Assembly (NCBI GenBank): GCA_043763845.1
Contig: JAYULE010000211.1
Coordinates: 1 to 6,091 of the forward strand
Source of the DNA: Pseudopedobacter sp043763845
Lineage (GTDB): Bacteria; Bacteroidota; Bacteroidia; Sphingobacteriales; Sphingobacteriaceae
Reading direction: 5' to 3'
DNA length: 6,091 bases
Positions within the stretch are counted from its first letter, which is position 1. Each line of letters opens with the position of its first letter. The position numbers and the translations under genes are program-made. The notes beneath the pieces were generated by a model. The model saw only the letters and a program-made list of their open reading frames with translations. It was not told the origin of the DNA and ran no database searches. Positions 1 to 6,091 of the stretch are shown here, piece by piece.

Positions 1-1460
1 TGGTCTAAAATATCCAATTTTTTTAAGCTTTTTACTGCCGACGATAGTTGACCTTTACCACCATCAATTATTACCAATTGTGGCAAAGTTTGCTCTTCAT
101 CTAATAATCGTTTATACCTACGGTAAACCGCTTCTTCCATTGTTGCAAAATCATTAGGCCCTTCCACAGTTTTAACATTAAAGTGTCTGTAATCTTTTTT
201 TGATGGTTTACCATCTTTAAAAACTACAATTGCCGATACTGGAAAATCGCCTTGAAAGTTGGAGTTGTCAAAACACTCTATATGAATTGGAATTTGTTTT
301 AAATGCAAATCTTTTTGCATTTGAAGTAAAATACGATCTGTTCGTAAATCTGGATTTAGTTTCTCGTACTGTTCTAATTTATCCTTTTTAAAGAATAATA
401 CATTTTTTAATGATAGATCTAGTAGTTTTTTCTTTTCTCCTTGTTTTGGAACAGTAAATTTCACATTATCGTCTTCTATTTCTAATTCAAATGGTACTAC
501 AATTTCCTTCGAACTGCTTTGGTAGCGTGTTCTAAACTCTGATATGGCAATTGAAAGTAATTCTTCGTCGGTTTCGTCTAATTTCTTCTTAATTTCTATT
601 GTTTGTGTTTGTATGATGGCACCGTTTACCACTTTTAGGTAGTTTACAAACGCTAGTTTTTCGTTTGACGCAATGCTATAAACATCAACATCAGTTATTG
701 ATGAATTTACAACAGTTGATTTACTTTGGTATTTTTCTAACAATTCAAATTTTCTGTTTAGTTTGTACGCTAATTCAAAATTTAATTCTTTTGAAGCAAC
801 ATCAATTTCTTGTTTTAAATTTTTTAAAATATAGCCAATTTTTCCGCTTAATATGTCTTTAATTTCTTCTATTGATTTTTGGTAATCGGCTTCGGATTGT
901 AGGTTTTCACACGGGCCTTTACAATTACCAATTTGGTATTCAAGACATACTTTAAATTTTTTAGCTGCTATATTAGGTTGGCTTAATGGTAAACTACAGT
1001 TTCTTAATTGGTAGGTTTCTTTTATTACATCTAAAATTGAGTGCATCATTGCTACCGAAGGGTAGGGGCCAAGGTATTTAGAGCCATCTTTAATTAATCG
1101 CCTAGTCCAATAAATACGTGGAAAGTGTTCATTTTTTATCACAATCCAAGGATAAGTTTTATCATCTTTAAGCATCACGTTGTAACGTGGTTGATGCTTT
1201 TTAATCAAACTATTTTCTAGCAGCCAAGCATCAATTTCTGTATCAACTATTGTAAAAGTTATGTTTCTTATTTTGCCTACTAATACTTTAGTTTTGGCAT
1301 TTACTTTATAACTATCGTTGTTAAAGTAAGAATTTACCCTGTTTTTTAGGTCTTTAGCTTTGCCAATATATATTAATTCGTTAAACTCATCGTAATATTG
1401 ATATACTCCAGGTTTATGAGGTATATTTTTTATTACTGCTTTATAATCGAATTTGAGCAT
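1..1460 (-). CDS. uvrC: UvrABC excinuclease subunit C (3'-truncated by window edge)
   Basis: UvrC makes both incisions flanking a DNA lesion in nucleotide excision repair, acting in the cytoplasm with UvrA and UvrB. The minus-strand frame is open for 486 codons from ATG at 1460 and leaves the window without a stop; the family is usually about 600 residues, so roughly the last fifth is missing. Visible in order: an N-terminal GIY-YIG nuclease (GVY 18-20, YIG 31-33, Arg41, Glu82 in LLENSLIKKHQPRYN); four cysteines C155, C172, C180 and C184, whose spacing fits the iron-sulfur cluster described for UvrC; a UVR (UvrB-contact) helical pair at about 208-243; and the RNase H-like second nuclease with Asp398 in ECFDNSNFQG, the TVEGPNDFATMEEAVYRRY block, and Asp466 in IDGGKGQL. 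The C-terminal helix-hairpin-helix region lies outside. An in-frame stop just upstream with no intervening ATG fixes the start. There is no Shine-Dalgarno sequence. Identity is secure. Confidence 0.97.
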   Translation of the reverse strand, partial: MLKFDYKAVIKNIPHKPGVYQYYDEFNELIYIGKAKDLKNRVNSYFNNDSYKVNAKTKVLVGKIRNITFTIVDTEIDAWLLENSLIKKHQPRYNVMLKDDKTYPWIVIKNEHFPRIYWTRRLIKDGSKYLGPYPSVAMMHSILDVIKETYQLRNCSLPLSQPNIAAKKFKVCLEYQIGNCKGPCENLQSEADYQKSIEEIKDILSGKIGYILKNLKQEIDVASKELNFELAYKLNRKFELLEKYQSKSTVVNSSITDVDVYSIASNEKLAFVNYLKVVNGAIIQTQTIEIKKKLDETDEELLSIAISEFRTRYQSSSKEIVVPFELEIEDDNVKFTVPKQGEKKKLLDLSLKNVLFFKKDKLEQYEKLNPDLRTDRILLQMQKDLHLKQIPIHIECFDNSNFQGDFPVSAIVVFKDGKPSKKDYRHFNVKTVEGPNDFATMEEAVYRRYKRLLDEEQTLPQLVIIDGGKGQLSSAVKSLKKLDILD

Positions 1461-1667
1461 TTTGATTTTAAATGGAATATTTATGTGATTTTTTATCTTT
1501 TTTGAGCCTAATTACTTTTAAAGTTTTTTAATAGCAATATTTTGATTTTCAACTAAACTAGTATAATAAAACACTATTGATGTTGTTTATAATAATTGCT
1601 TTTTATTTCTTTTGCAGAGTTGTTAGGCTTGTTGGTACAATTTTATGTCTGAAAGTAGATTTAGTAC
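1461..1667. other. Intergenic gap between ispG end and uvrC start
   Basis: This 207-bp AT-rich gap lies between two genes read in the same (minus) direction. I find no convincing small ORF, no RNA gene and no exact TAnnTTTG -7 box for uvrC on the minus strand. A GTACC/GGTAC pair (1664-1668 and 1634-1638) is too short and too widely spaced to call a terminator after ispG. Whether uvrC has its own promoter or is read through from ispG cannot be decided from the sequence. Confidence 0.6.
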
Positions 1668-3674
1668 CTACTTATCCACCCATAAACCATCTAATTTAAT
1701 AATATCAATTAAATCATCTAATGCATTATCGGAATTAACACTTTTTTTAACCACTTGTTTCCCACGATAAAGCGTTATTTTGCCAGGCCCAGTGCCTACA
1801 TAACCATAATCGGCATCAGCCATTTCGCCCGGTCCGTTTACAATGCAGCCCATAATGCCAATTTTTAAGCCTTTTAAATGGTCTGTTCGGCTACGAATCA
1901 TTTGGGTTGTTTCTTGCAAATCAAATAAAGTACGGCCGCATGATGGGCAGGATATGTATTCGGTTTTTGATATTCTACTACGAGTTGCTTGTAAAATACC
2001 AAAAGCTGTTGATACTATATTTTTAGTGGGTATATTTTGTGCTTCAAGCCAAATACCATCACCTAAACCATCAATTAATAATGCGCCAAAATCGGTACCT
2101 GCATACAATTGTAATAAGGATATGGGGTTATTAACGTCCATTTTATCTTCGGTAAGTGGGGGCGTAGGTATGTTATTGTAATTCCTTTTGATAACTACTG
2201 GTGTATTAATACCAGCGTTTATTAATTTAAAAAAGAAAGCTCTTTGTTGCGCCATACCATGATTTGAGCTGGTTTCTAATACTAATACTAATGTTTTATC
2301 AAATTGTAGTTTTGCAAATTCGGCAGAATCATAATCTTCAGCATCAATTTTAACAAGGTTTAAATAGCCATCTTTATCATCGGCGCAAGCCAAATATTGT
2401 TCTAAAGTAAATATGGGGTGGCAGTTTTTTTGGTTTTCTAATTTTTGCCAAGTTGTATAATTGTACAATTGTTTTAAATTTCCTGGAAAGTTAAAGGATG
2501 GCAAATTATCGCCCATGAAGGCAAAATCAACAGATTGGTCGGCCATGTTATATTTGTCTAAAAGGCCATTGTAAAGGTACCCAGCATCGTTTAAAACGGC
2601 TGGGTCTTTTAAGTTATGGTGCGATATATCAACTATTACTCTTGGCACTTGGTGCCCTCCAATAAAGGTATTTAACTCGTAAGTGTGGCGTTTATTATAC
2701 TCGAATGGTGAGAAATTGGCTGGTATTTCAACAACTTTTTCTTCAAAATCGCTAACAGTTTTGGCTCTTTCAATATATCGGTTTGCTAGTGCTTTTGCTA
2801 CCGGAATTTCAAATTCAGGATCTTCGGTTAACGAAACCCGAATGGTGTCACCAAGTCCATCTTCCAACAAAGTACCAATACCTACGGCCGATTTTATGCG
2901 CCCATCTTCGCCATCGCCAGCTTCTGTAACCCCTAAATGTAATGGGTAATTCATTCTTTCGGCAACCATTGTTTGCACCAACAACCTATAGGCTTGTACC
3001 ATTACTTGTGGGTTGCTTGCTTTCATAGATACTACCAATTGGTGGTAATCCATTGAATGGCAAATGCGTATAAATTCCATTGCCGATTCTACCATGCCTT
3101 TTGGTGTATCGCCATACCAACTCATAATTCTATCGGACAGTGAGCCGTGGTTGGTACCAATACGCATAGCTGTTCCGTTTTGCTTACATATATTTACTAG
3201 TGGGGCAAATTTCTTTTTTATACGTTCAAGTTCTTTTTGGTAAGCTTGGGGCGTAAATTCAAGGTCTTCAAATTTTTTTTTATCGGCATAGTTACCCGGG
3301 TTTACCCGCACTTTGTCTACCAATTTAGCAGCAAGTTCGGCAGCGTTTGGGGTAAAGTGAATATCGGCAATTAGTGGTACTTGGTATCCTCTATCTTTTA
3401 ATCGACTTTTAATAACAGCTAAGTTTTGAGCTTCTTTTATTGATGGTGCAGTTAGCCTAACATACTCGCAACCAGCTCTTATCATTCTAATGCTTTCGGC
3501 AACCGATGCTTCGGTATCCATAGTATCGGCAGTAGTCATTGATTGTATTCTAATAGGAAACTCCCCGCCAAGGGGTACACCACCAATATTAACTTCTTGG
3601 GTTAAAAACCTTGAATACTGAGTTAAAGAATTACAATATTTACCTGCTAATACTTCCGTTGTTTGGCCGCTCAT
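1668..3674 (-). CDS. ispG: 4-hydroxy-3-methylbut-2-en-1-yl diphosphate synthase, three-domain form
   Basis: IspG (GcpE) converts methylerythritol cyclodiphosphate to HMBPP, the penultimate step of the MEP pathway to IPP and DMAPP, in the cytoplasm. Numbering is from the ATG at 3674 (668 residues). An N-terminal TIM barrel (about 28-290) shows VNIGGVPLGG, ADIHFTP (103-109), RVNPGNY (123-129), RIGTNHGSLSDRI (171 on) and TEAGDGEDGRIKSAVGIG (about 250-267). An extra domain of about 250 residues (roughly 295-545) follows. The C-terminal [4Fe-4S] domain carries Cys576 and Cys579 (CPSCGRT), Cys610 (GCIVNGPGE) and ligand Glu617. The E. coli type has about 370 residues and no insert; the long form is known from Bacteroidota, Chlamydiae and plants. 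The frame also opens at an ATG at 3716 (682 residues), but the extra 14 residues look like translated AT-rich leader and the conserved part begins only at YCNSLTQYSRF, so 3674 is preferred. Neither start has a Shine-Dalgarno. Divergent from the polyprenyl synthase. Confidence 0.97.
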   Translation of the reverse strand: MSGQTTEVLAGKYCNSLTQYSRFLTQEVNIGGVPLGGEFPIRIQSMTTADTMDTEASVAESIRMIRAGCEYVRLTAPSIKEAQNLAVIKSRLKDRGYQVPLIADIHFTPNAAELAAKLVDKVRVNPGNYADKKKFEDLEFTPQAYQKELERIKKKFAPLVNICKQNGTAMRIGTNHGSLSDRIMSWYGDTPKGMVESAMEFIRICHSMDYHQLVVSMKASNPQVMVQAYRLLVQTMVAERMNYPLHLGVTEAGDGEDGRIKSAVGIGTLLEDGLGDTIRVSLTEDPEFEIPVAKALANRYIERAKTVSDFEEKVVEIPANFSPFEYNKRHTYELNTFIGGHQVPRVIVDISHHNLKDPAVLNDAGYLYNGLLDKYNMADQSVDFAFMGDNLPSFNFPGNLKQLYNYTTWQKLENQKNCHPIFTLEQYLACADDKDGYLNLVKIDAEDYDSAEFAKLQFDKTLVLVLETSSNHGMAQQRAFFFKLINAGINTPVVIKRNYNNIPTPPLTEDKMDVNNPISLLQLYAGTDFGALLIDGLGDGIWLEAQNIPTKNIVSTAFGILQATRSRISKTEYISCPSCGRTLFDLQETTQMIRSRTDHLKGLKIGIMGCIVNGPGEMADADYGYVGTGPGKITLYRGKQVVKKSVNSDNALDDLIDIIKLDGLWVDK

Positions 3675-3730
3675 TAATCTAAATTTTAAATTCAAAAATA
3701 GGGAATTTATTTGCATAATGTGTCAAAATA

Positions 3731-3755
3731 GAGTTCTTAAAATACCATAGAACTC
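3731..3755. repeat. 7-bp inverted repeat, candidate operator upstream of ispG
   Basis: GAGTTCT (3731-3737) and its exact reverse complement AGAACTC (3749-3755) are separated by 11 bp, so the arm centres are 15-18 bp apart, about one and a half helical turns. One arm touches the candidate minus-strand -7 box at 3755-3762, so the repeat would cover the ispG transcription start. That suits a repressor operator; read as RNA it would form a short 5' hairpin in the ispG leader. The symmetry is seen directly; the function is inferred, and a chance repeat in AT-rich DNA is possible. Confidence 0.4.
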
Positions 3756-3762
3756 AAAATTA
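3755..3762 (-). promoter_or_regulatory. Candidate -7 box for ispG
   Basis: The minus strand reads TAATTTTG here, an exact match to the Bacteroidota sigma-A -7 consensus TAnnTTTG. It lies about 38 bp before the ATG at 3716 and about 80 bp before the preferred ATG at 3674. I find no TTG -33 element at the usual 19-23 bp upstream, so the call rests on the -7 match alone in AT-rich DNA. Confidence 0.35.
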
Positions 3763-3811
3763 TAATCTTAATTAATATTGCTATTTAGGCTGTTTTTACA
3801 CCTTTTTAATT

Positions 3812-3819
3812 TATGTTTG
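3812..3819 (+). promoter_or_regulatory. Candidate -7 box for the polyprenyl synthase gene
   Basis: TATGTTTG matches TAnnTTTG exactly and sits 34 bp before the ATG at 3854, giving a predicted leader of about 30 nt. No proper TTG -33 element is seen at the expected distance; only a T-rich stretch (about 3791-3797) lies there. Position and orientation fit the downstream gene well, but a single octamer is modest evidence. Confidence 0.4.
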
Positions 3820-3827
3820 TATACTAA

Positions 3828-3839
3828 ATATGCATATGC
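3828..3839. repeat. ATATGC tandem repeat containing a 10-bp palindrome
   Basis: Two head-to-tail copies of ATATGC occupy this site, and their junction makes perfect palindromes (ATATGCATAT at 3828-3837 and GCATATGC at 3832-3839). It lies just after the candidate -7 box at 3812-3819 and about 15 bp before the ATG, around the predicted transcription start or early leader of the synthase gene. It could be a small operator, or a chance repeat. Confidence 0.25.
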
Positions 3840-3853
3840 TTTTTTAATTTTTG

Positions 3854-4825
3854 ATGCCAAGTATCGACGAAATAAAGAAACCAATTGACACAGAAATTGA
3901 TGCTTTTGAAGAGAAGTTTAAAGCTTCTATGCATAGTAAAGTACCACTTTTAGATAGAATTACCCATTATATTGTAAAGCGTAAAGGCAAGCAAATTAGG
4001 CCAATGTTTGTTTTTTTTGCAGCTAATGTTTGTGGTGGTATTACCGAGGCTACTTACCGAGGAGCAGCATTGGTTGAACTTTTACATACAGCATCTTTAG
4101 TTCATGATGATGTGGTGGATAACTCGTTTCAACGCCGTGGATTTTTTTCGATAAACGCATTATGGAAAAATAAAATTGCCGTTTTAGTAGGCGATTATTT
4201 ATTAGCCAAAGGCTTGCTACTTTCTATTAACAATAATGATTTTACGCTTTTAAAGATTGTTTCAACCGCTGTTGAGCAAATGAGTGAAGGTGAACTTTTG
4301 CAGATAGAAAAGGTACGCCGAATGGATATAAGCGAAAGCGTTTATTATGAAGTTATTAGACAAAAAACAGCTTCGTTAATTGCATCTTGTTGTGCTTGTG
4401 GGGCGGCATCGGCTGGTGCCGATGAGGAAACCATAGCTAAAATGCATTTGTTTGGCGAAAAAATTGGAATTGCTTTTCAAATAAAAGATGACCTTTTTGA
4501 TTTTGGGATTGATGATGTTGGTAAACCGAAGGGTATAGATATTAAAGAGAAAAAGGTTACGCTTCCGCTGATTTTTGCTTTAAACAACGCGAAAAAAGAA
4601 GATAAAAAAAGAATAATTAATTTAGTGAAAAATCATAACGACGAACCCGCTAAAATTAACCAAATAATTAATTTTGTAAACCAAAGCGGTGGTTTGGCTT
4701 ACGCCGAGGCTCAAATGTTAGCTTATCAAAACGAAGCATTTAAAATTTTAGAGACTTTTCCAGAGAGTTTATCTAAAACTGGATTGTTAAACTTGGTTCG
4801 TTTTACTATTGAAAGAAAAAAATAA
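3854..4825 (+). CDS. Long-chain all-trans polyprenyl diphosphate synthase
   Basis: This enzyme adds IPP units in trans to an allylic diphosphate to make a long isoprenoid chain, probably the menaquinone side chain, in the cytoplasm. The 323-residue length is normal. Motifs: the IPP-binding KGKQIRP (44-50); the first Asp-rich motif DDVVD (85-89) with the following RR (94-95); QKTASLI (170-176); and the second Asp-rich motif FQIKDDLFD (208-216), followed by GKPKGIDIKEKKVTLPL. The residues five and four before the first motif are small (Ala80, Ser81; HTASLVHDD), which in this family leaves the chain pocket open and marks long-chain enzymes (hexa- to octaprenyl) rather than farnesyl or geranylgeranyl synthases. 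Exact product length cannot be read. KEKK stands where many homologues have EGK. The frame also includes a TTG at 3851, but the ATG at 3854 is the natural start. It is divergent from ispG and converges on the gene ending at 4879. Gene symbols for this family vary (ispB, hepT, sdsA), so none is given. Confidence 0.95.
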   Translation: MPSIDEIKKPIDTEIDAFEEKFKASMHSKVPLLDRITHYIVKRKGKQIRPMFVFFAANVCGGITEATYRGAALVELLHTASLVHDDVVDNSFQRRGFFSINALWKNKIAVLVGDYLLAKGLLLSINNNDFTLLKIVSTAVEQMSEGELLQIEKVRRMDISESVYYEVIRQKTASLIASCCACGAASAGADEETIAKMHLFGEKIGIAFQIKDDLFDFGIDDVGKPKGIDIKEKKVTLPLIFALNNAKKEDKKRIINLVKNHNDEPAKINQIINFVNQSGGLAYAEAQMLAYQNEAFKILETFPESLSKTGLLNLVRFTIERKK

Positions 4826-4852
4826 GGAAACCAATACTATATTTCAATTAAT

Positions 4853-4893
4853 AAAAAAAATGTAAACTTTAAAATTACTTATTGTTTTAAGTT
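4853..4893 (-). terminator. AT-only intrinsic terminator candidate for the small exported-protein gene
   Basis: Read on the minus strand, AACTTAAAA (4893-4885) pairs with TTTTAAAGTT (4874-4865), a 9-bp stem with a one-base bulge and a 10-nt loop. Four bases later comes a run of eight T (4860-4853). The hairpin overlaps the last codons and the stop of the gene ending at 4879. The stem has a single G-C pair and would be weak. No T-run follows the hairpin on the plus strand, so it would act for the minus-strand gene only. No separate terminator is seen for the polyprenyl synthase gene in the 53-bp gap. Confidence 0.45.
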
Positions 4894-5307
4894 GTAACGT
4901 AAAACGGCTTGCCTCATTTTTTTGATAGAAATGTGTGATATAGGTAACGAAACAGCAACTAATGCCCCACCTGTTGCTACAATTGGTACATTTACTTTAC
5001 CATCGGCAATAAAACTAGTTACACTAAAGCCTAAAAAAATACCACCGGCAACAGCTGCAACTCTACTTATAAGTTTTGCATTTTGCGCTTGTTTTATTAA
5101 TAAAGCATTTTCACTATCAATATTCAGCATTTTTCTAATACGGCGTATTTCTACATTTTTACTTTCTTGGTAGCTGTATTTAATGCCTTTCCACATATTG
5201 CCATTAATAGAAATAGTATCTTTAACAGTAGTTTGTGGCATTGGCAGTTGTGCTTTACAAAATATTACCGATGATATTAATATTACTAATAGTCCAATTT
5301 TTTTCAT
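4879..5307 (-). CDS. Small exported, membrane-associated protein of unknown function
   Basis: I do not recognise a named family. From ATG 5307 the product is 142 residues. It opens with a clear Sec signal peptide (MKK, hydrophobic core 4-16, likely cut after CKA at 19 before Gln20). The Cys at 17 is in a poor lipobox (VIFC), so a lipoprotein is less likely. A polar segment (20-77) carries a basic patch EIRRIRK (53-59). Two hydrophobic stretches follow (about 79-100 and 106-124, rich in Gly/Ala), probably a membrane helical hairpin, then a basic tail SIKKMRQAVLRYN (127-139). Similar '-KKI/M..AV..YN' tails occur, from memory, in other small Bacteroidota membrane proteins; this is a loose impression. 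The frame continues open to an ATG at 5457, but the extra 50 residues would put the signal peptide internally and look like translated leader. It is convergent with the synthase and divergent from the trehalase; no functional link is evident. Confidence 0.75.
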   Translation of the reverse strand: MKKIGLLVILISSVIFCKAQLPMPQTTVKDTISINGNMWKGIKYSYQESKNVEIRRIRKMLNIDSENALLIKQAQNAKLISRVAAVAGGIFLGFSVTSFIADGKVNVPIVATGGALVAVSLPISHISIKKMRQAVLRYNLKQ

Positions 5308-5490
5308 TTTAAGTTGATATATAATAAAAGTTGAAATTAGTTTTTTTTTGCTACATATAAATATATCTTTAAAAATATAAATAGTTGTACTTTTTTCTTT
5401 TAAGGTTAAAAATTCATAGAGTTTAAAATCATTAGCTTTATTAACTTCAACTCTCATTGGTACATTTTTTTAACATTTATTATCCTATCA
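5308..5490. other. Divergent intergenic region between the small exported protein and trehalase
   Basis: This 183-bp, very AT-rich stretch must hold the promoters for both flanking genes. I see only imperfect -7-like octamers (TATTTTTA on the minus strand at 5377-5370; TACATTTT on the plus strand at 5461-5468), each one base off TAnnTTTG and without a clear -33 partner. A nine-base T run sits at 5341-5349. No Shine-Dalgarno precedes either start and there is no RNA gene. Confidence 0.5.
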
Positions 5491-6091
5491 ATGAAAACTA
5501 AAGCTTTAATATATTTCGCATTTGTACCAACATTCCTTTTTGCACAAAATAAATTTCCACCTACGCCCGATAAAATTTATGGCGATTTGTTTACCGATAT
5601 TCAACTTAAGCAAATATTACCCGATGGAAAAACGTTTGTAGATGCCACACCTAAACGAAAAGTAGATGATATTTTATTAGATTATAAATCGCAAAATGAT
5701 ACAAATTATAATTTAAAAAAGTTTGTGGATGATAATTTTAACTTACCATTAACGCCAACTTTGGCCTACAATAAAAAAGAAGATAATGCAACACTGCACA
5801 TTAAAAACTTATGGGCGGTTTTATTAAGGCAACCCGATAAGGATAAAATAACTCAAATTGGCAATTCTATTTTGCCATTGCCTTACCCATATATTGTACC
5901 TGGTGGGCGTTTCCGCGAAATTTATTATTGGGATAGTTACTTTACCATGTTAGGCCTAAAAGAAAGTGGCGAGAAAGAAATGATAGAAAACATGGTTAAA
6001 AATTTCGCTTATCTTATAAATACTTATGGGCACATACCAAACGGTAACCGCAGTTATTATTTAAGCCGCAGCCAACCCCCATTTTTTTGTT
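5491..6091 (+). CDS. treA: Secreted (periplasmic) trehalase, GH37 family (3'-truncated by window edge)
   Basis: Trehalase hydrolyses alpha,alpha-trehalose to two glucose molecules. The first 200 codons are present, from ATG 5491 with no stop before the right edge; full enzymes are about 500-550 residues, so more than half is missing. A Sec signal peptide (residues 1-18, cut in FA|QN) directs it to the periplasm, or possibly outside the cell. The mature start KFPPTPDKIYGDLFTDIQ and the segment LWAVLLRQPD (107-116) match the family. The diagnostic trehalase signature 1 is perfect at 137-150, PGGRFREIYYWDSY, followed by FTMLGL, and HIPNGNRSYYLSRSQPP (181-197) is the next conserved block. The catalytic Asp and Glu of GH37 lie beyond the window, so activity cannot be judged. 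There is no Shine-Dalgarno. The gene is divergent from the small exported protein. Export separates it from the cytoplasmic TreF type and suggests scavenging of external trehalose. Confidence 0.95.
   Translation, partial: MKTKALIYFAFVPTFLFAQNKFPPTPDKIYGDLFTDIQLKQILPDGKTFVDATPKRKVDDILLDYKSQNDTNYNLKKFVDDNFNLPLTPTLAYNKKEDNATLHIKNLWAVLLRQPDKDKITQIGNSILPLPYPYIVPGGRFREIYYWDSYFTMLGLKESGEKEMIENMVKNFAYLINTYGHIPNGNRSYYLSRSQPPFFC

Noticed and set aside
665..862. Open plus-strand frame of 65 codons
   Set aside because: It lies wholly antisense to well-conserved uvrC sequence and has a low-complexity Leu/Gln/Ile composition; a shadow of the real gene.
1561..1595. Imperfect AT hairpin (TATAATAAAACA / TGTTGTTTATAATA)
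   Set aside because: It needs several bulges and mismatches, and no T-run follows at a terminator distance on the minus strand.
1843..2181. Open plus-strand frame of 112 codons
   Set aside because: Antisense to the conserved C-terminal part of ispG, with no recognisable motif or start signal.
2683..2949. Open plus-strand frame of 88 codons
   Set aside because: Antisense to the conserved TIM-barrel part of ispG; Ser-rich shadow frame.
4922..5173. Open plus-strand frame of 83 codons
   Set aside because: Antisense to the small exported-protein gene, which has the better coding features (signal peptide, membrane segments).
5329..5452. AGTTGAA (5329-5335) and TTCAACT (5446-5452), a 7-bp inverted repeat about 110 bp apart
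   Set aside because: The arms are short, far apart and not extended by neighbouring bases; expected by chance in AT-rich DNA.
5308..5457. 50-residue upstream extension of the small exported-protein gene to ATG 5457
   Set aside because: It would bury a textbook signal peptide inside the protein, and the extension is Lys/Ile/Phe-rich like translated AT-rich DNA.
1..6091. Search for CRISPR, tRNA/rRNA, mobile element, defence or toxin-antitoxin content, or an undescribed multi-gene system
   Set aside because: No direct-repeat array, cloverleaf, transposase or terminal repeats were seen; nearly all coding space is explained by four recognised enzymes and one small exported protein.

Overview
This is an AT-rich stretch of ordinary chromosomal DNA, most likely from a member of the Bacteroidota (Chitinophaga/Sphingobacterium-like lineages are a guess). 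Four things point there. No gene has a Shine-Dalgarno sequence in front of it; starts are preceded by A/T-rich DNA. Two secreted proteins have signal peptides ending in a typical '...A|Q' cleavage site. IspG is the long three-domain form. Two octamers matching the Bacteroidota -7 promoter consensus TAnnTTTG lie in the one clearly divergent intergenic region.

Layout, left to right. At 1-1460 (minus) is the first 486 codons of uvrC, which runs off the left edge. A 207-bp gap without a recognisable gene follows. At 1668-3674 (minus) is a complete ispG (gcpE), the penultimate enzyme of the MEP isoprenoid pathway. A roughly 180-bp divergent control region holds a candidate -7 box for each direction, a 7+7-bp inverted repeat and a small palindromic tandem repeat. 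At 3854-4825 (plus) is a long-chain all-trans polyprenyl diphosphate synthase. It converges on a small exported, membrane-associated protein of unknown function at 4879-5307 (minus), with an AT-only hairpin plus T-tract between them that reads as that small gene's terminator. After a 183-bp divergent gap, the first 200 codons of a secreted GH37 trehalase begin at 5491 (plus) and run off the right edge.

How the genes relate: ispG supplies the branch that makes the C5 building blocks, and the divergently transcribed synthase joins them into a long chain, probably the menaquinone side chain. They are two steps of one pathway around one shared control region. uvrC (nucleotide excision repair), the small exported protein and the trehalase (periplasmic trehalose breakdown) have no evident functional link to that pair or to each other.

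I looked for an undescribed system and do not see one. There is no CRISPR array, tRNA, rRNA, transposase, phage gene, toxin-antitoxin pair or defence-like gene. The points most worth a second look are the ispG/synthase control region and the unassigned 142-residue protein.
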